A stretch of DNA of 64,000 bases from Bradyrhizobium sp. in8p8. Its GTDB lineage: Bacteria > Pseudomonadota > Alphaproteobacteria > Rhizobiales > Xanthobacteraceae. The position numbers were made by a program, and so were the translations under genes. Of the stretch, positions 1 to 9,563 are shown one piece after another; position 1 is the stretch's first letter, and each line of letters starts with the position of its first letter. The stretch lies in the NCBI RefSeq assembly GCF_000426845.1, contig NZ_AUGD01000001.1, positions 451,001 to 515,000 on the forward strand, written 5' to 3'. The notes under the pieces are model-generated. The model was not told the DNA's origin. It ran no database searches and saw only the letters and a program-made list of their open reading frames with translations.

Positions 1-2
1 CC

Positions 3-1979
3 GGTGCCATGTCCTTCGGCTCGATCTCGCGCGAGGCGCACACCACGCTCGCGATCGCCATGAACCGGATCGGCGGCAAGTCGAACACCGGCGAAGGCGG
101 CGAGGAAGCCGACCGCTTCAAGCCGATGCCGAACGGCGATTCCATGCGCTCGGCGATCAAGCAGGTCGCTTCCGGCCGCTTCGGCGTCACCACGGAGTAT
201 CTCGTCAACTCCGACATGATGCAGATCAAGATGGCGCAGGGTGCCAAGCCCGGCGAAGGCGGCCAGCTGCCCGGCCACAAGGTCGACGCGACCATCGCAA
301 GGGTCCGGCACTCGACGCCGGGCGTCGGCCTGATCTCGCCGCCGCCGCACCACGACATCTACTCGATCGAGGATCTGGCGCAGCTGATCTACGACCTCAA
401 GAACGTCAACCCGGCGGGCGACGTCTCGGTCAAGCTCGTCTCCGAGATCGGCGTCGGCACGGTGGCCGCGGGTGTCGCCAAGGCCCGCGCCGACCATGTC
501 ACCATCGCAGGCTTCGAAGGCGGCACCGGCGCATCGCCGCTGACCTCGATCAAGCATGCCGGCTCGCCTTGGGAGATCGGCCTTGCCGAAACCCACCAGA
601 CCCTGGTGCGCGAGCGGCTGCGCAGCCGCATCGTGGTCCAGGTCGACGGCGGCTTCCGCACCGGCCGTGACGTCGTGATCGGCGCGCTGCTCGGGGCCGA
701 CGAGTTCGGCTTCGCCACGGCGCCGTTGATCGCGGCCGGCTGCATCATGATGCGCAAGTGCCATCTCAACACCTGCCCGGTGGGCGTCGCGACGCAGGAC
801 CCCGTCCTGCGCAAGCGCTTCACCGGCCAGCCCGAGCACGTGATCAACTACTTCTTCTTCGTCGCGGAGGAAGTCCGCGAGATCATGGCAAGCCTCGGTT
901 TCCGCACCTTCAACGAGATGGTCGGCCAGGTGCAGCTGCTCGACCAGACTAAGTTGGTCGCGCACTGGAAGGCCAAGGGCCTCGACTTCTCCAAGCTGTT
1001 CGTCAAGCAAAAGGAAGAGAAGGGCCAGAAGATCTATCACTCCGAGCGCCAGAACCATCATCTGGAGGCGGTGCTCGACCGCACGCTGATCGAGAAGGCG
1101 CAGCCCGCGCTCGACCGCGGCGCGCCGGTGAAGATCGAGGCCACGATCAACAGCACCAACCGCTCCGCCGGCGCGATGCTGTCGGGTGCGGTGGCGAAGA
1201 TCTACGGCCATGCCGGGCTGCCGCACGACACGATCCATGTCAGCCTCAAGGGCACCGCCGGCCAAGCCTTCGGCGCCTGGCTCGCCCACGGCGTCACCTT
1301 CGAGCTCGAGGGTGAGGGCAACGATTATGTCGGCAAGGGCCTCTCGGGCGGCAAGATCATCGTCAAGCCGCCGAAGAACTCTGCCATCGTGCCGGAGGAG
1401 AGCATCATCGTCGGCAACACCGTGATGTACGGCGCGATCGAAGGCGAATGCTATTTCCGCGGCATCGCCGGCGAGCGCTTTGCCGTGCGCAACTCGGGCG
1501 CCGTCGCCGTTGTCGAGGGTGCCGGCGATCATTGCTGCGAATACATGACCGGCGGCATCGTGGTCGTGCTCGGCAAGACCGGACGCAACTTCGCGGCCGG
1601 CATGTCCGGCGGCGTCGCCTATGTGCTGGACGAGGCCGGCGACTTCGACAAGCTGTGCAACCTCAGCATGGTCGAGCTCGAGCCGGTGCTGTCGGAAGAG
1701 ATGATCAACGCCGAAACGTATCACGCCTCCGGTGACCTCGAGGCGCACGGCCGGGTGGACGTGTTCAAGAACCTGCTCGCCTCCGACGTCGAGCGGCTGC
1801 ACGTCCTGATCTCGCGCCATGCCAAGGCAACCGGCTCCAAGCGCGCCGCCGACATCCTCGCCAATTGGAAGGAATGGCTGCCCAAATTCCGCAAGGTGAT
1901 GCCGGTCGAATACCGGCGCGCTCTGCGCGAACTGGCCGCCAATGCGGACGCCGAGCCGAAAATCGCGATCGGGGCTTAA
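3..1979 (+). CDS. gltB: Glutamate synthase large subunit, C-terminal part
   Basis: C-terminal part of the large subunit of NADPH-dependent glutamate synthase, which with GltD turns glutamine and 2-oxoglutarate into two glutamates in the cytoplasm. The frame is already open at the window edge ([13 protein letters not shown], typical of the synthase domain), and about 658 residues of a protein normally near 1,500 remain. Visible are the FMN/synthase domain ([15 protein letters not shown]), the 3Fe-4S cysteines spaced C-x5-C-x4-C with codons at 741, 759 and 774, and the GXGXG beta-helix domain over the last 250 residues. The amidotransferase and central domains lie upstream of the window. gltD follows 146 bases later, across a palindromic repeat. 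Confidence 0.97.
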   Translation, partial: GAMSFGSISREAHTTLAIAMNRIGGKSNTGEGGEEADRFKPMPNGDSMRSAIKQVASGRFGVTTEYLVNSDMMQIKMAQGAKPGEGGQLPGHKVDATIARVRHSTPGVGLISPPPHHDIYSIEDLAQLIYDLKNVNPAGDVSVKLVSEIGVGTVAAGVAKARADHVTIAGFEGGTGASPLTSIKHAGSPWEIGLAETHQTLVRERLRSRIVVQVDGGFRTGRDVVIGALLGADEFGFATAPLIAAGCIMMRKCHLNTCPVGVATQDPVLRKRFTGQPEHVINYFFFVAEEVREIMASLGFRTFNEMVGQVQLLDQTKLVAHWKAKGLDFSKLFVKQKEEKGQKIYHSERQNHHLEAVLDRTLIEKAQPALDRGAPVKIEATINSTNRSAGAMLSGAVAKIYGHAGLPHDTIHVSLKGTAGQAFGAWLAHGVTFELEGEGNDYVGKGLSGGKIIVKPPKNSAIVPEESIIVGNTVMYGAIEGECYFRGIAGERFAVRNSGAVAVVEGAGDHCCEYMTGGIVVVLGKTGRNFAAGMSGGVAYVLDEAGDFDKLCNLSMVELEPVLSEEMINAETYHASGDLEAHGRVDVFKNLLASDVERLHVLISRHAKATGSKRAADILANWKEWLPKFRKVMPVEYRRALRELAANADAEPKIAIGA

Positions 1980-1991
1980 AGATTATCAGCG

Positions 1992-2080
1992 CCCGTCATT
2001 GCGAGCGCAGCGAAGCTATCCAGACTTTCTCCTGAGCAACAGACTGGATTGCTTCGTCGCTTCGCTCCTCGCAATGACGG
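1992..2080. repeat. Palindromic intergenic repeat, family A
   Basis: The left arm (gtcattgcgagcgcagcgaa, from 1994) and the right arm (ttcgtcgcttcgctcctcgc, from 2053) are near-perfect inverted copies, followed on the right by aatgacgg. The transcript would form a long imperfect hairpin between gltB and gltD. It may lower gltD expression relative to gltB or stabilise the upstream mRNA. Elements of this kind are scattered through bradyrhizobial genomes; another partly related copy lies at 49431-49470. Confidence 0.8.
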
Positions 2081-2125
2081 TTGAAGAAGCAACAAACGAA
2101 TTAGCCGGCAGGGACTTCGGGTTTA

Positions 2126-3577
2126 ATGGGCAAGATCACGGGCTTTCTGGAAATCGAACGGCACGACCGCAAGTACACGCCGGTCGCCGAACGCGTGAAG
2201 CATTACAAGGAATTCGTCGTTCCCCTCTCCGAGAAGGAGGTGCGCGACCAGGCTGCGCGCTGCATGAATTGCGGCATTCCCTATTGCCATGGCACCGGCT
2301 CGGTCGCGCCCGGCACGCCCGGCTGCCCGGTCAACAACCAGATCCCCGACTGGAACGACCTCGTCTATCAGGGCAACTGGGAAGAAGCCTCGCGCAATCT
2401 GCACTCCACCAACAATTTCCCGGAGTTCACGGGCCGCATCTGCCCGGCGCCGTGCGAGGCGTCCTGCACGCTCAACATCGACGACAACCCCGTCACCATC
2501 AAGACGATCGAATGCGCGATCGTCGATCGCGCCTGGGACAATGGCTGGCTGACGCCCGAGATCGCCGCGCATAAGACCGGCAAGAAGGTCGCCGTGATCG
2601 GCTCCGGCCCCGCCGGCATGGCATGCGCGCAGCAGCTGGCACGCGCCGGCCACGACGTGCATGTGTTCGAGAAGTACGCCAAGGCCGGCGGCCTGCTCCG
2701 CTACGGCATTCCCGACTTCAAGATGGAGAAGGGCGTCATCGACCGCCGCGTGGCGCAGATGGAGGCTGAGGGCGTCACCTTCCACTACAACAGCCATGTC
2801 GGCACCGAGGGCAATGTCGATCCGCGCGAGATGCTCAACGAGTACGACGCGATCGCGCTGACCGGCGGCGCCGAAGCCCCGCGCGACCTGCCGATCCCCG
2901 GCCGCGAGCTGTCCGGCATCCACTACGCCATGGACTTCCTGCCGCAGCAGAACCGGCGCGTCTCCGAGGAGCCGCTCGGCGGCGTCCAGGAGATCCTGGC
3001 CAATGGCAAGCACGTCGTCGTCATCGGCGGCGGCGACACCGGGTCGGACTGCATCGGCACCTCGCTGCGCCAGGGCGCGCTGTCGGTGACGCAGCTCGAG
3101 ATCATGCCCTCGCCGCCCGAGCGCGAGAACAAGGGCCTGACCTGGCCGTACTGGCCGCTGAAGATGCGCACCTCGTCGAGCCAGGCCGAGGGTGCCGTGC
3201 GCGAATTCGCCGTGCTGACGCAGAAGTTTTCGGGCGAGAACGGCAAGGTCAAGAAGCTGCACTGCGTGCGCGTCGACGACAAGTTCAAGCCGATTGCCGG
3301 CACCGAGTTCGAGCTCGACGCCGACCTCGTCCTGCTCGCGATGGGCTTCGTCCACCCCGTGCACGAGGGCCTGCTCAAGCTGCTCGCGGTCGAGCTCGAC
3401 CCGCGCGGCAACGTCAAGGCCAACACGCTGGACTACCAGACCTCGCGGCCCAACGTGTTCTCCGCCGGCGACATGCGCCGTGGCCAGTCGCTGGTGGTGT
3501 GGGCGATCCGCGAGGGCCGGCTGTGCGCAAGGTCGATCGACACATTCCTGATGGGGAAGACGGATCTGCCGCGCTGA
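2126..3577 (+). CDS. gltD: Glutamate synthase small subunit
   Basis: Small (beta) subunit of glutamate synthase, 483 residues. It takes electrons from NADPH through FAD and 4Fe-4S clusters and passes them to GltB. The N-terminal Fe-S cysteines are visible at residues 46, 49 and 54 (CMNCGIPYC) and in CPAPCEASC near residue 110. An FAD-binding Rossmann motif ([13 protein letters not shown]) follows near residue 157, an NADPH-binding motif ([12 protein letters not shown]) near 300, and the C-terminal FAD motif ([18 protein letters not shown]). The length is normal for the family. It lies directly downstream of gltB in the same direction, so co-transcription is likely despite the repeat between them. 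Confidence 0.97.
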   Translation: MGKITGFLEIERHDRKYTPVAERVKHYKEFVVPLSEKEVRDQAARCMNCGIPYCHGTGSVAPGTPGCPVNNQIPDWNDLVYQGNWEEASRNLHSTNNFPEFTGRICPAPCEASCTLNIDDNPVTIKTIECAIVDRAWDNGWLTPEIAAHKTGKKVAVIGSGPAGMACAQQLARAGHDVHVFEKYAKAGGLLRYGIPDFKMEKGVIDRRVAQMEAEGVTFHYNSHVGTEGNVDPREMLNEYDAIALTGGAEAPRDLPIPGRELSGIHYAMDFLPQQNRRVSEEPLGGVQEILANGKHVVVIGGGDTGSDCIGTSLRQGALSVTQLEIMPSPPERENKGLTWPYWPLKMRTSSSQAEGAVREFAVLTQKFSGENGKVKKLHCVRVDDKFKPIAGTEFELDADLVLLAMGFVHPVHEGLLKLLAVELDPRGNVKANTLDYQTSRPNVFSAGDMRRGQSLVVWAIREGRLCARSIDTFLMGKTDLPR

Positions 3578-3608
3578 GTTTTTGCTCCGCCGCCAAACCG
3601 GAAAAAGG

Positions 3609-3713
3609 TGTCATCGCCCGGCTTGACCGGGCGATCTAGTATTCCAGAGACAATTGTCATTGAAACGAGAGGCCGCGGCGTACTGGATGCCCCGGTCAAG
3701 CCGGGGCACGACA
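3609..3713. repeat. Palindromic intergenic repeat, family C
   Basis: Two hairpins lie at the ends of this element: cgcccgg/ccgggcg around a cttga loop near 3615-3634, and tgccccgg/ccggggca around a tcaag loop at 3688-3708. The two ends are also roughly inverted relative to each other. It sits in the convergent gap between gltD and the 88-residue protein, where it could also end transcription. A second copy of this family is at 61582-61669. Confidence 0.7.
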
Positions 3714-3740
3714 ATGAAGTGAACGGTTAGAGAGCAGGCC

Positions 3741-4007
3741 TCAACCCAAGACGCGCGGAAAGTGCTGCGCGTCCCACTCGTCAAGTCGGAACAGCACCTT
3801 GCCGTATTCGAGAAGCTTGTCGTTTGGCCGATAGGGACGCGTCGAAACTTCGACGTCCGATGGGACTTCACTTGGCATCAAGTGAAAGTGCTCGTTGGTT
3901 TCGCTCAGAGCCAGTAGCTGCTTCACAAGAAGGTCTCGACCTCCCGGATTGAGCCATAGCTCGAATTCGCCAGCCGAATTGATGTCCAAGGTAATTCGAG
4001 CAGCCAT
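3741..4007 (-). CDS. Small protein, possible Imm32-like fold
   Basis: 88-residue soluble protein. I chose the ATG at 4007 over an upstream in-frame TTG at 4019 that overlaps the stop of the preceding gene. The sequence has an N-terminal beta-strand pattern (ARITLDINSAGEFELWLN), then GGRDLLVKQLLALSE, an HFHLM motif, and a C-terminal VLFRLDEWDAQHFP. This order resembles what I recall of the Imm32 family of predicted toxin-immunity proteins, but I could not check it. No toxin gene is adjacent; the upstream neighbour on the same strand encodes an outer-membrane protein 8 bases away, so the two are probably co-transcribed. No signal peptide or membrane segment is visible. Confidence 0.65.
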   Translation of the reverse strand: MAARITLDINSAGEFELWLNPGGRDLLVKQLLALSETNEHFHLMPSEVPSDVEVSTRPYRPNDKLLEYGKVLFRLDEWDAQHFPRVLG

Positions 4008-4015
4008 GGTGTCTC

Positions 4016-5761
4016 TCAATTCTGCAGCCGCACCCCGACCAGCATCACCGTCCCCTGCGAGCTCGACCCGGCCACGTTCGAATCCAGGATGTCGTGGCGC
4101 AGCGTGCCTTTGACCCAGATGTTGCGGTTGAGCTTGTAGATCAGGTTGCTCTCGAACGAGTAGGTCTTGTCGTTGCGGTTCTGGCCCTGGTAGTCGAGCG
4201 TGCCGTAGGTGAACTTGCCGACAGCGGTGAGCCAGCGGCGGAAGTCGTGATCGACTTCGGCCGCGTAGGTGCGCACCAGCACGCCGGAGGAGCCGGGGAT
4301 CGTGGTCTCGGCGATTTGCGTGTCGGTGAAGAATTTCACCGTGGTGAGGCCGCTGGCGCTCCAGATCAGCGAGCCCGTGGTGAGGAAGCCGGCGAGCTGG
4401 CTGAGGCGCGGGTCGGTGTAGTTGCGCGCGGAATAGCCGATCGAGATCTCGCCGGTGAGGATGCGCGAGAACTCGAAGGACGAGCCGACCTTGGCGTAGC
4501 CGCCGTTGGAATCGCGGAAGTAGCCGTTGCGGTCGGCCGCCTGGTCGTGGACGCGGGTATCGCCCTGGATCTCGACGAACGGCTTCAGCCCCGGCTTGAG
4601 GTCGTAGGAGAACCGGCCGACGCCGCCATACTGATTGAAGTCGCGATCGGTGTTGGGGAAGGTCGTGCCGTCAGTGAGCTTCGAATCGGTATAGGCGGTG
4701 CGATCGATGGTGGCGCCGGCGGCGACCTGGAAGCGGTTGAAAGTCTGGTCGAAGCCGATGGTCGTGCCGTAGGCGGCGTAAACGGGATATCGCTGCAAGC
4801 CGGCCTGCACGTTCGGACTGCCGGGATTGTCGGTGGCGAGCCGCAGACGCAGCTGCGAAAGAAGCTTGAAGTCCCGGGTGACGTCGAGCCGGCCATCGAC
4901 ATGGCCGGTGAAGTCCGGGCGATTGGCCTCGACCGGCGACGGCGAAGCGAAGCCGTTGATGCTCGCCGGCATGTCGTTGGTGTAGCCCGAGAACGAGCCG
5001 CGCAGATCGGCGACCAGCGCATGACGCTCCCAATCGGACATCACGAGCAGATCGGGCGCGATCACATAGGCCGGCGAACCGACGGGCCTGTTGAGGCGCG
5101 TCGGATTGGTGTCGTAGCCCGCGGAGAGCTCGAGCCCGCCCTTGATCAGGAAGCTGCCGGCATAATCGCCGATGGCCCCAAACGCATCGTCATCGGCCCT
5201 GAGGCGCCGGCGCAACGGCTGGCCGGGCACGGTGCCCGCCATCGCCGCCGGCACGGGCGCCCTGTTCGCGGACGCTGAGGGCGGGGGCGCGATCCGCGGT
5301 GGGCCGAGCGTTGACGCAGGCGGCGCTACCGATGGCGCCGGCGAGCCGGGACCGGCAGGTCGCTTCGGCTTCGGCTGACCGGGATAGAGCTTCGGCTGCT
5401 GCCGCTTGCGGTTGAGCGAGTCGTAACCGGAGCTGCTCGCTCCGGTGGCCGCGGGCAGGCCGTAGGTCGGGACCTGACCGACGCGCGAGGCCGCAGGCCT
5501 TTGGCGGGCCTTGAGCGGATCGGCATTGGGATCGGGCAGCGCCGGCAATGCATCCGACGGCGCCTGCGGGACGCCGGCCGTGCGGCGCGTCGGCAGCGTA
5601 TCGGGCGAGGCAAAGCCGCCGCGGTTGGGGTTGAACAGGTCCGGCGTAAGGCTCTGGGCAGCCGCGGAGCCGCTTCCAAGGGCCGTCAGCGCCAGGCATG
5701 GCAAAACCGCGCGCAGCAACTGCGCGCGTTTGCTCCGGCTACTGCCTGGAGACGACCCCAC
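4016..5761 (-). CDS. Outer-membrane beta-barrel protein
   Basis: 581-residue secreted protein. The N-terminus has basic residues, a hydrophobic stretch and a cleavage site near AAAQ (residues 33-36), a clear signal peptide. Residues about 40-190 are rich in proline, alanine and glutamine and probably unstructured in the periplasm. From about residue 200 the sequence shows alternating amphipathic strands with many aromatic residues and repeated short turns (GYDTNPTR, GRFSYDLKPG, YGTLDYQGQNR), as in putative beta-barrel porin 2 family proteins. It is divergent from the KdsD-like isomerase gene. The biological role is unknown; an LPS or exopolysaccharide link through the neighbour is only inference. 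Confidence 0.85.
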   Translation of the reverse strand: MGSSPGSSRSKRAQLLRAVLPCLALTALGSGSAAAQSLTPDLFNPNRGGFASPDTLPTRRTAGVPQAPSDALPALPDPNADPLKARQRPAASRVGQVPTYGLPAATGASSSGYDSLNRKRQQPKLYPGQPKPKRPAGPGSPAPSVAPPASTLGPPRIAPPPSASANRAPVPAAMAGTVPGQPLRRRLRADDDAFGAIGDYAGSFLIKGGLELSAGYDTNPTRLNRPVGSPAYVIAPDLLVMSDWERHALVADLRGSFSGYTNDMPASINGFASPSPVEANRPDFTGHVDGRLDVTRDFKLLSQLRLRLATDNPGSPNVQAGLQRYPVYAAYGTTIGFDQTFNRFQVAAGATIDRTAYTDSKLTDGTTFPNTDRDFNQYGGVGRFSYDLKPGLKPFVEIQGDTRVHDQAADRNGYFRDSNGGYAKVGSSFEFSRILTGEISIGYSARNYTDPRLSQLAGFLTTGSLIWSASGLTTVKFFTDTQIAETTIPGSSGVLVRTYAAEVDHDFRRWLTAVGKFTYGTLDYQGQNRNDKTYSFESNLIYKLNRNIWVKGTLRHDILDSNVAGSSSQGTVMLVGVRLQN

Positions 5762-5952
5762 GATGGAATAACTCCAACGAAATCAGACACTTTCACGATC
5801 GTCTCCGCCGGCTGGCGGGAACCATCGTTAATGGAGTTAAAACAATTATGGTTAATGACCCGTTGAGGGTGCCGGGGGGCGCGTCGCCTCCCCGGGCGCG
5901 GCATGCTAAGCAGGCGCCAATGGGCGAAAGCCCCTCCTCCCTGGACCAGACC

Positions 5953-6960
5953 ATGCCGAGTTCGAAAGCGCTGATGACCGCATCATCCGGCCCCATTCCG
6001 ACAAGCGTCGAATCCGCACTCCGCACGCTGGAGACGGAGAGCGGCGGCATCAACGCGCTCGCCGCCGCCCTGCGCGGTCCGCTTGGCGAGACCTTTGCCA
6101 GGGCGGTCGAGCTGATTCGCAATGCCAAGGGCCGCGTCATCGTCACCGGGCTCGGCAAATCAGGCCATATGGGGCGCAAGATCGCGGCGACGCTGGCTTC
6201 GACCGGCACGCCGGCCTTCTTCGTGCACGCCGCCGAAGCGGGCCACGGCGATCTCGGCATGATCACGCCCGACGACGTCATCATGGCGCTGTCCTGGTCC
6301 GGCGAGCAGCCGGAGATGAAGAACCTCGTGAACTATTCGGCGCGGTTCGCGATTCCCATGATCGCGGTGACCTCGAACGGCTCCTCCTCGCTCGGCCAGG
6401 CCGCCGACCTCGTGATCGAACTGCCGAAGGCGCGCGAAGCCTGCCCGCACAATCTGGCGCCGACCACCTCGACCTTGATGCAGGCCGCGATCGGCGATGC
6501 GCTCGCGATCGCGCTGCTGGAGGGGCGCGGCTTCACCGCGCTGGAGTTCGCGCATTTCCACCCCGGCGGCAAGCTGGGGGCCATGCTGAAATTCGTCCGC
6601 GACTACATGCGTACCGGCACTGAGATTCCGATCAAGCCCGAAGGCACCAAGATGTCCGAAGCCGTGGTGGAGATGTCGGCCAAGGGGCTCGGCTGCGTCT
6701 GTATCATCAACGATGCCGGCGAGGCGGTCGGCATCATCACCGACGGCGACCTGCGCCGCCACATGCGGCCTGATCTTCTGACCGCAACGGTCGACGAGAT
6801 CATGACCAGGCAGCCGAAGACGGTGCCCCCGTCGATGCTCGCGACCGAAATGATCGAGGTGCTGAACACCCGCAAGATCACGACCCTGCTGGTGACGGAG
6901 GCGGGCAAGGTGGTCGGGATCGTGCATCTGCACGACCTGCTGCGCGCGGGCGTGGCGTAG
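5953..6960 (+). CDS. kdsD: Arabinose-5-phosphate isomerase (KdsD/KpsF family)
   Basis: Cytoplasmic isomerase converting ribulose-5-phosphate to arabinose-5-phosphate, the first step towards Kdo for lipopolysaccharide or capsule. From the ATG at 5953 it has 335 residues, near the usual 320-340. The frame is open further upstream, and an ATG at 5920 is possible, but residues before 5953 look non-conserved. An SIS domain occupies about residues 35-180 (VTGLGKSGHMGRKIAATLAS; LSWSGEQPEMKN; TTSTLMQAAIGDALA), and two CBS domains follow (MSAKGLGCVCIINDAGEAVG; TRKITTLLVTEAGKVVGIVH). It stands alone on the plus strand. Whether it serves Kdo or capsule synthesis cannot be told here, so kpsF is an equally fair name. 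Confidence 0.93.
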   Translation: MPSSKALMTASSGPIPTSVESALRTLETESGGINALAAALRGPLGETFARAVELIRNAKGRVIVTGLGKSGHMGRKIAATLASTGTPAFFVHAAEAGHGDLGMITPDDVIMALSWSGEQPEMKNLVNYSARFAIPMIAVTSNGSSSLGQAADLVIELPKAREACPHNLAPTTSTLMQAAIGDALAIALLEGRGFTALEFAHFHPGGKLGAMLKFVRDYMRTGTEIPIKPEGTKMSEAVVEMSAKGLGCVCIINDAGEAVGIITDGDLRRHMRPDLLTATVDEIMTRQPKTVPPSMLATEMIEVLNTRKITTLLVTEAGKVVGIVHLHDLLRAGVA

Positions 6961-6980
6961 GGCCCGCTCTCTCCACGGAG

Positions 6981-7083
6981 TCATTCCGGGGCGCGGCCGC
7001 TTGGGCGCGAAGCCGGAATCCATTCATCTCCGAGGTCGCTACCCAATGGATTCCGGGTTCACGCTTCGCGTGCCCCGGAATGA
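6981..7083. repeat. Palindromic intergenic repeat, family B
   Basis: It begins tcattccggggcgcg and ends with the inverse cgcgtgccccggaatga, with inner arms around ggaatccatt and aatggattcc. It lies between the convergent isomerase and carboxymuconolactone-decarboxylase-like genes. Five further full or partial copies of this family occur in the window. Confidence 0.85.
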
Positions 7084-7114
7084 CAGAGAGTGTGTAGCAC
7101 GCCTCTCTTCTCCG

Positions 7115-7672
7115 TTAGAGCGGTGTCGGAAACCGCGCCGCCTTCTCCTCCAGCGGCAATCTCAGGCCGTTCGCCAGGTACGACACCGTGCGATAAAAGC
7201 CGCACAGGAGCATGATCTCCAGAATCTGCGCCTCGTCGTAATGAGCCGAGAGCGCGGCGAACTCCTCGTCGTCAAGCGTCGCGCGGCGATGCAGCGCGTC
7301 CACGGCCGCAACCAGCGCCTGCTCGGACGGTGACCAGCACGGCGACATCGCATCTCCCAGCACCGTCGCGCGCACCTCCTCCTCATTGAGCTTTGCCGGT
7401 CCGGCGAAGATCGCGACGTGCACGCCCCACTCGTATTCGCATCGGTTCAGCGCACAGGTGCGGTCGATGACGATCTCGCGCTGGCGCAAGGAGAGCGGGC
7501 CGGGATCGAGCAGGCCACCGGCACGGAACTTGTCCCAGGCGCGGCCGTGGCCGGCCATCACGCGGAACAGCATCAGCGGCGGTGCGCCGTGCATGATGCG
7601 CTCGAACTGCGCCTGGATCTCCAGGGGATAAGGCGGCGCGAGCGGGGCGATACGCGGCGCGAATGGGGACAT
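7115..7672 (-). CDS. Carboxymuconolactone decarboxylase family protein
   Basis: 185-residue helical protein of the carboxymuconolactone decarboxylase/AhpD superfamily. The core motif is RCEYEWGVHVAIFAG, which keeps the E-x-x-x-H part but not the CxxC redox pair of AhpD, so a peroxidase role is unlikely. A second conserved block, EIMLLCGFYRTVSYLANGL, follows near the C-terminus. The gene is divergent from an HxlR-type regulator with only 71 bases between start codons, and two inverted repeats lie between them, so it is probably that regulator's target. Function in this group is often detoxification or lactone chemistry; the substrate is not visible. Confidence 0.85.
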   Translation of the reverse strand: MSPFAPRIAPLAPPYPLEIQAQFERIMHGAPPLMLFRVMAGHGRAWDKFRAGGLLDPGPLSLRQREIVIDRTCALNRCEYEWGVHVAIFAGPAKLNEEEVRATVLGDAMSPCWSPSEQALVAAVDALHRRATLDDEEFAALSAHYDEAQILEIMLLCGFYRTVSYLANGLRLPLEEKAARFPTPL

Positions 7673-7685
7673 GGGTCGGCTCCTT

Positions 7686-7725
7686 TGCTACACTTATAGT
7701 AGCATGACGCTACATTATTTGTAGC
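7686..7725. promoter_or_regulatory. Double inverted-repeat operator for the HxlR regulator
   Basis: Two inverted repeats share the same arms: tgctac-acttata-gtagca (7686-7704) and gctac-attattt-gtagc (7709-7725). Their centres are 22 bases apart, about two helical turns, so two dimers would bind on one face of the DNA. They fill the gap between the divergent genes, which fits autorepression plus control of the neighbour. Confidence 0.75.
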
Positions 7726-7743
7726 ATGACGCAAGAGGCGGCG

Positions 7744-8070
7744 ATGGCGAAAGAGGCTGACTCCAAGACACGCAGCGTGCGCGGCTCGCGCACCGGGCGG
7801 CCGATCATGGCATTGCTCGATCTGCTCGGCCGGCGCTGGAGTCTACGGATATTGTGGGAGCTACGGGACGAGCCCCTCACCTCTCGAGCACTCCGCGCAG
7901 CCTGTGACGAGGCTTCGCCGACGGTGCTGCAGGCGCGGCTGACGGAGCTGCGCGAGGCGGGTTTCGTCGAGCTTGGCGACGGTGGTGGCTACGGATTGAC
8001 CCCGCTCGGACAGGAATTGTGCGAGACGTTCGTACCGCTGCACCGGTTTGCGGAGAGGTGGAGGAAGTAG
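7744..8070 (+). CDS. HxlR-family winged-helix transcription regulator
   Basis: 108-residue DNA-binding protein. The winged-helix core is clear: GRPIMALLDLLGRRWSLRILWEL, then LTSRALRAACDEASPTVLQARL as the recognition region, and a wing around ELGDGGGYGLTPLG. I chose the ATG at 7744 because an AAGAGG ribosome site lies just upstream; an in-frame ATG at 7726 directly abuts the operator repeat and has no such site. HxlR proteins often sense small reactive molecules. No cysteine lies in the N-terminal part, so a thiol switch there is not supported. The likely targets are itself and the divergent gene. Confidence 0.88.
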   Translation: MAKEADSKTRSVRGSRTGRPIMALLDLLGRRWSLRILWELRDEPLTSRALRAACDEASPTVLQARLTELREAGFVELGDGGGYGLTPLGQELCETFVPLHRFAERWRK

Positions 8071-8104
8071 GACCGCGCTTGCCGGCGCCTGGAGGATACG
8101 AGCG

Positions 8105-8548
8105 CTACGTCACGGCGACGGTGAGGTTGGCACCATCGACCTGCACGACCCTGACGCGCGTCCCCGCCGGCGTATCCGGGCCGGCCACGCGCCACACGGT
8201 GTCGTCGATACGCACCGTGCCGGAACCGTCGATGATCGGCTTCTCCAGCGTGAACTCGCGACCGAGCAAGGCTTCGGTGCGCTTGTTGAGGAACGGGCTG
8301 GCATTCGCGTCCGGCTTCGGCCGGGCGAGGCGGCGCCACACCGGCACCGCGGCAGCGGCGAATACCGCGAACATCACGAGCTGGATCTGCCAGGACACGG
8401 CAAGCGCGAACGAGATCAGACCGACGAGCAGCGCAGCCAAGCCAAGCCAGAACAGGAAAATGCCCGGGGCCAATACCTCCAGCGCCATCAGGATGAAGCC
8501 GAGTATCAGCCAATTCCAGTTGCCCAGCGATACGAACATGTCGGTCAT
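8105..8548 (-). CDS. NfeD family membrane protein
   Basis: 147-residue inner-membrane protein of the NfeD family. Three hydrophobic segments lie at about residues 10-30, 34-50 and 53-72, followed by a soluble C-terminal OB-fold domain (about 88-147) with the pattern GSGTVRIDDTVWRVAGPD. This is the short NfeD form without the ClpP-like protease domain. It starts 16 bases after the stop of the SPFH protein gene on the same strand, the usual pairing for this family. Such pairs organise membrane microdomains or assist quality control of membrane proteins. Confidence 0.92.
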   Translation of the reverse strand: MTDMFVSLGNWNWLILGFILMALEVLAPGIFLFWLGLAALLVGLISFALAVSWQIQLVMFAVFAAAAVPVWRRLARPKPDANASPFLNKRTEALLGREFTLEKPIIDGSGTVRIDDTVWRVAGPDTPAGTRVRVVQVDGANLTVAVT

Positions 8549-8564
8549 GACGCGACCTCTCTCA

Positions 8565-9563
8565 CTAGCCCTGCCGCGGCGGCACCGCCGGCGGCGTGCT
8601 GCCGGTCGGCGGCACCGATCCGGGGCGGCGCGCGGCAGCAGCTGCGGCAGCCTCGCCGAACGTCGCCTTGGCGATCTCGCCGATGCCGGCGAGCGAGCCG
8701 AGCATGCTGGTGGCTTCCATCGGCAACATGATGATCTTCTGGTTCGGCGCCTCCGCGAACTGGCCGAACGCCTTGATATACTTGTCGGCGATGAAATAGT
8801 TCAAGGCGGCGACGTCGCCCTTGGCGATGGCCTCGCTGACCATCTGCGTCGCTTTGGCCTCCGCTTCCGCCGACCGCTCGCGCGCCTCCGCGTCGCGGAA
8901 GGCGGCCTCGCGGCGGCCTTCGGCCTGGAGGATCTGCCCCTGCTTGGCGCCTTCGGCGCGCAGGATCTCCGACTGGCGCTGGCCTTCGGCGGCCAAAATG
9001 TCGGCGCGCTTGACGCGCTCGGCCTTCATCTGCCGGCCCATGGCCTCGACGAGATCGGCGGGCGGCACGATGTCCTTGATCTCGATGCGGTTGACCTTGA
9101 CGCCCCAGGGCGAGACCGCGGCATCGACGACGCGCAACAGGCGTTCGTTGATCTCATCGCGGTGCGAGAGCACCTGATCGAGGTCCATCGAACCCATCAC
9201 CGAACGGATGTTGGTCATGGTGAGGACCGTGATCGCCTGGGTGAGGTTGGCGACCTCGTAGCTCGCTTTCGCGGCATCGAACACCTGGTAGAAGGCGACT
9301 CCGTCCACCGTCACGGTGGCGTTGTCCTTGGTGATGACCTCCTGCTCGGGAATGTCGATCACCTGCTCCATCATGTTGACCTTGCGTCCGACGCGATCGA
9401 AATAGGGCACGATCAGATTGAGCCCGGGGCTCAGCGTCTGGGTGTATTTACCGAACCGCTCGATGGTCCAGTCGTAGCCCTGCGGCACCGTCTTCACGCC
9501 GGCGACGAGGGTGACGATGACGAGCAAGACCAGAACAATTGCGAAGATGTCGAAACCGCTCAT
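8565..9563 (-). CDS. SPFH/stomatin-like membrane protein (QmcA type)
   Basis: 332-residue membrane-anchored protein. A single N-terminal membrane segment (residues 5-24) is followed by the SPFH/PHB domain (about 27-190; ERFGKYTQTLSPGLNLIVPYFD is typical), an Ala/Glu-rich coiled coil (about 190-245, with repeats of the type ILRAEGAKQGQILQAEG), and an Ala/Pro-rich tail. These proteins form large membrane rings and work with the NfeD partner encoded immediately downstream. The order SPFH then NfeD and the short gap support one operon. The qmcA name is plausible but not proven. Confidence 0.93.
   Translation of the reverse strand: MSGFDIFAIVLVLLVIVTLVAGVKTVPQGYDWTIERFGKYTQTLSPGLNLIVPYFDRVGRKVNMMEQVIDIPEQEVITKDNATVTVDGVAFYQVFDAAKASYEVANLTQAITVLTMTNIRSVMGSMDLDQVLSHRDEINERLLRVVDAAVSPWGVKVNRIEIKDIVPPADLVEAMGRQMKAERVKRADILAAEGQRQSEILRAEGAKQGQILQAEGRREAAFRDAEARERSAEAEAKATQMVSEAIAKGDVAALNYFIADKYIKAFGQFAEAPNQKIIMLPMEATSMLGSLAGIGEIAKATFGEAAAAAAARRPGSVPPTGSTPPAVPPRQG

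Noticed and set aside
4094..5278. Plus-strand open frame of 394 codons
   Set aside because: Antisense to the outer-membrane barrel gene; no family motif or ribosome site.
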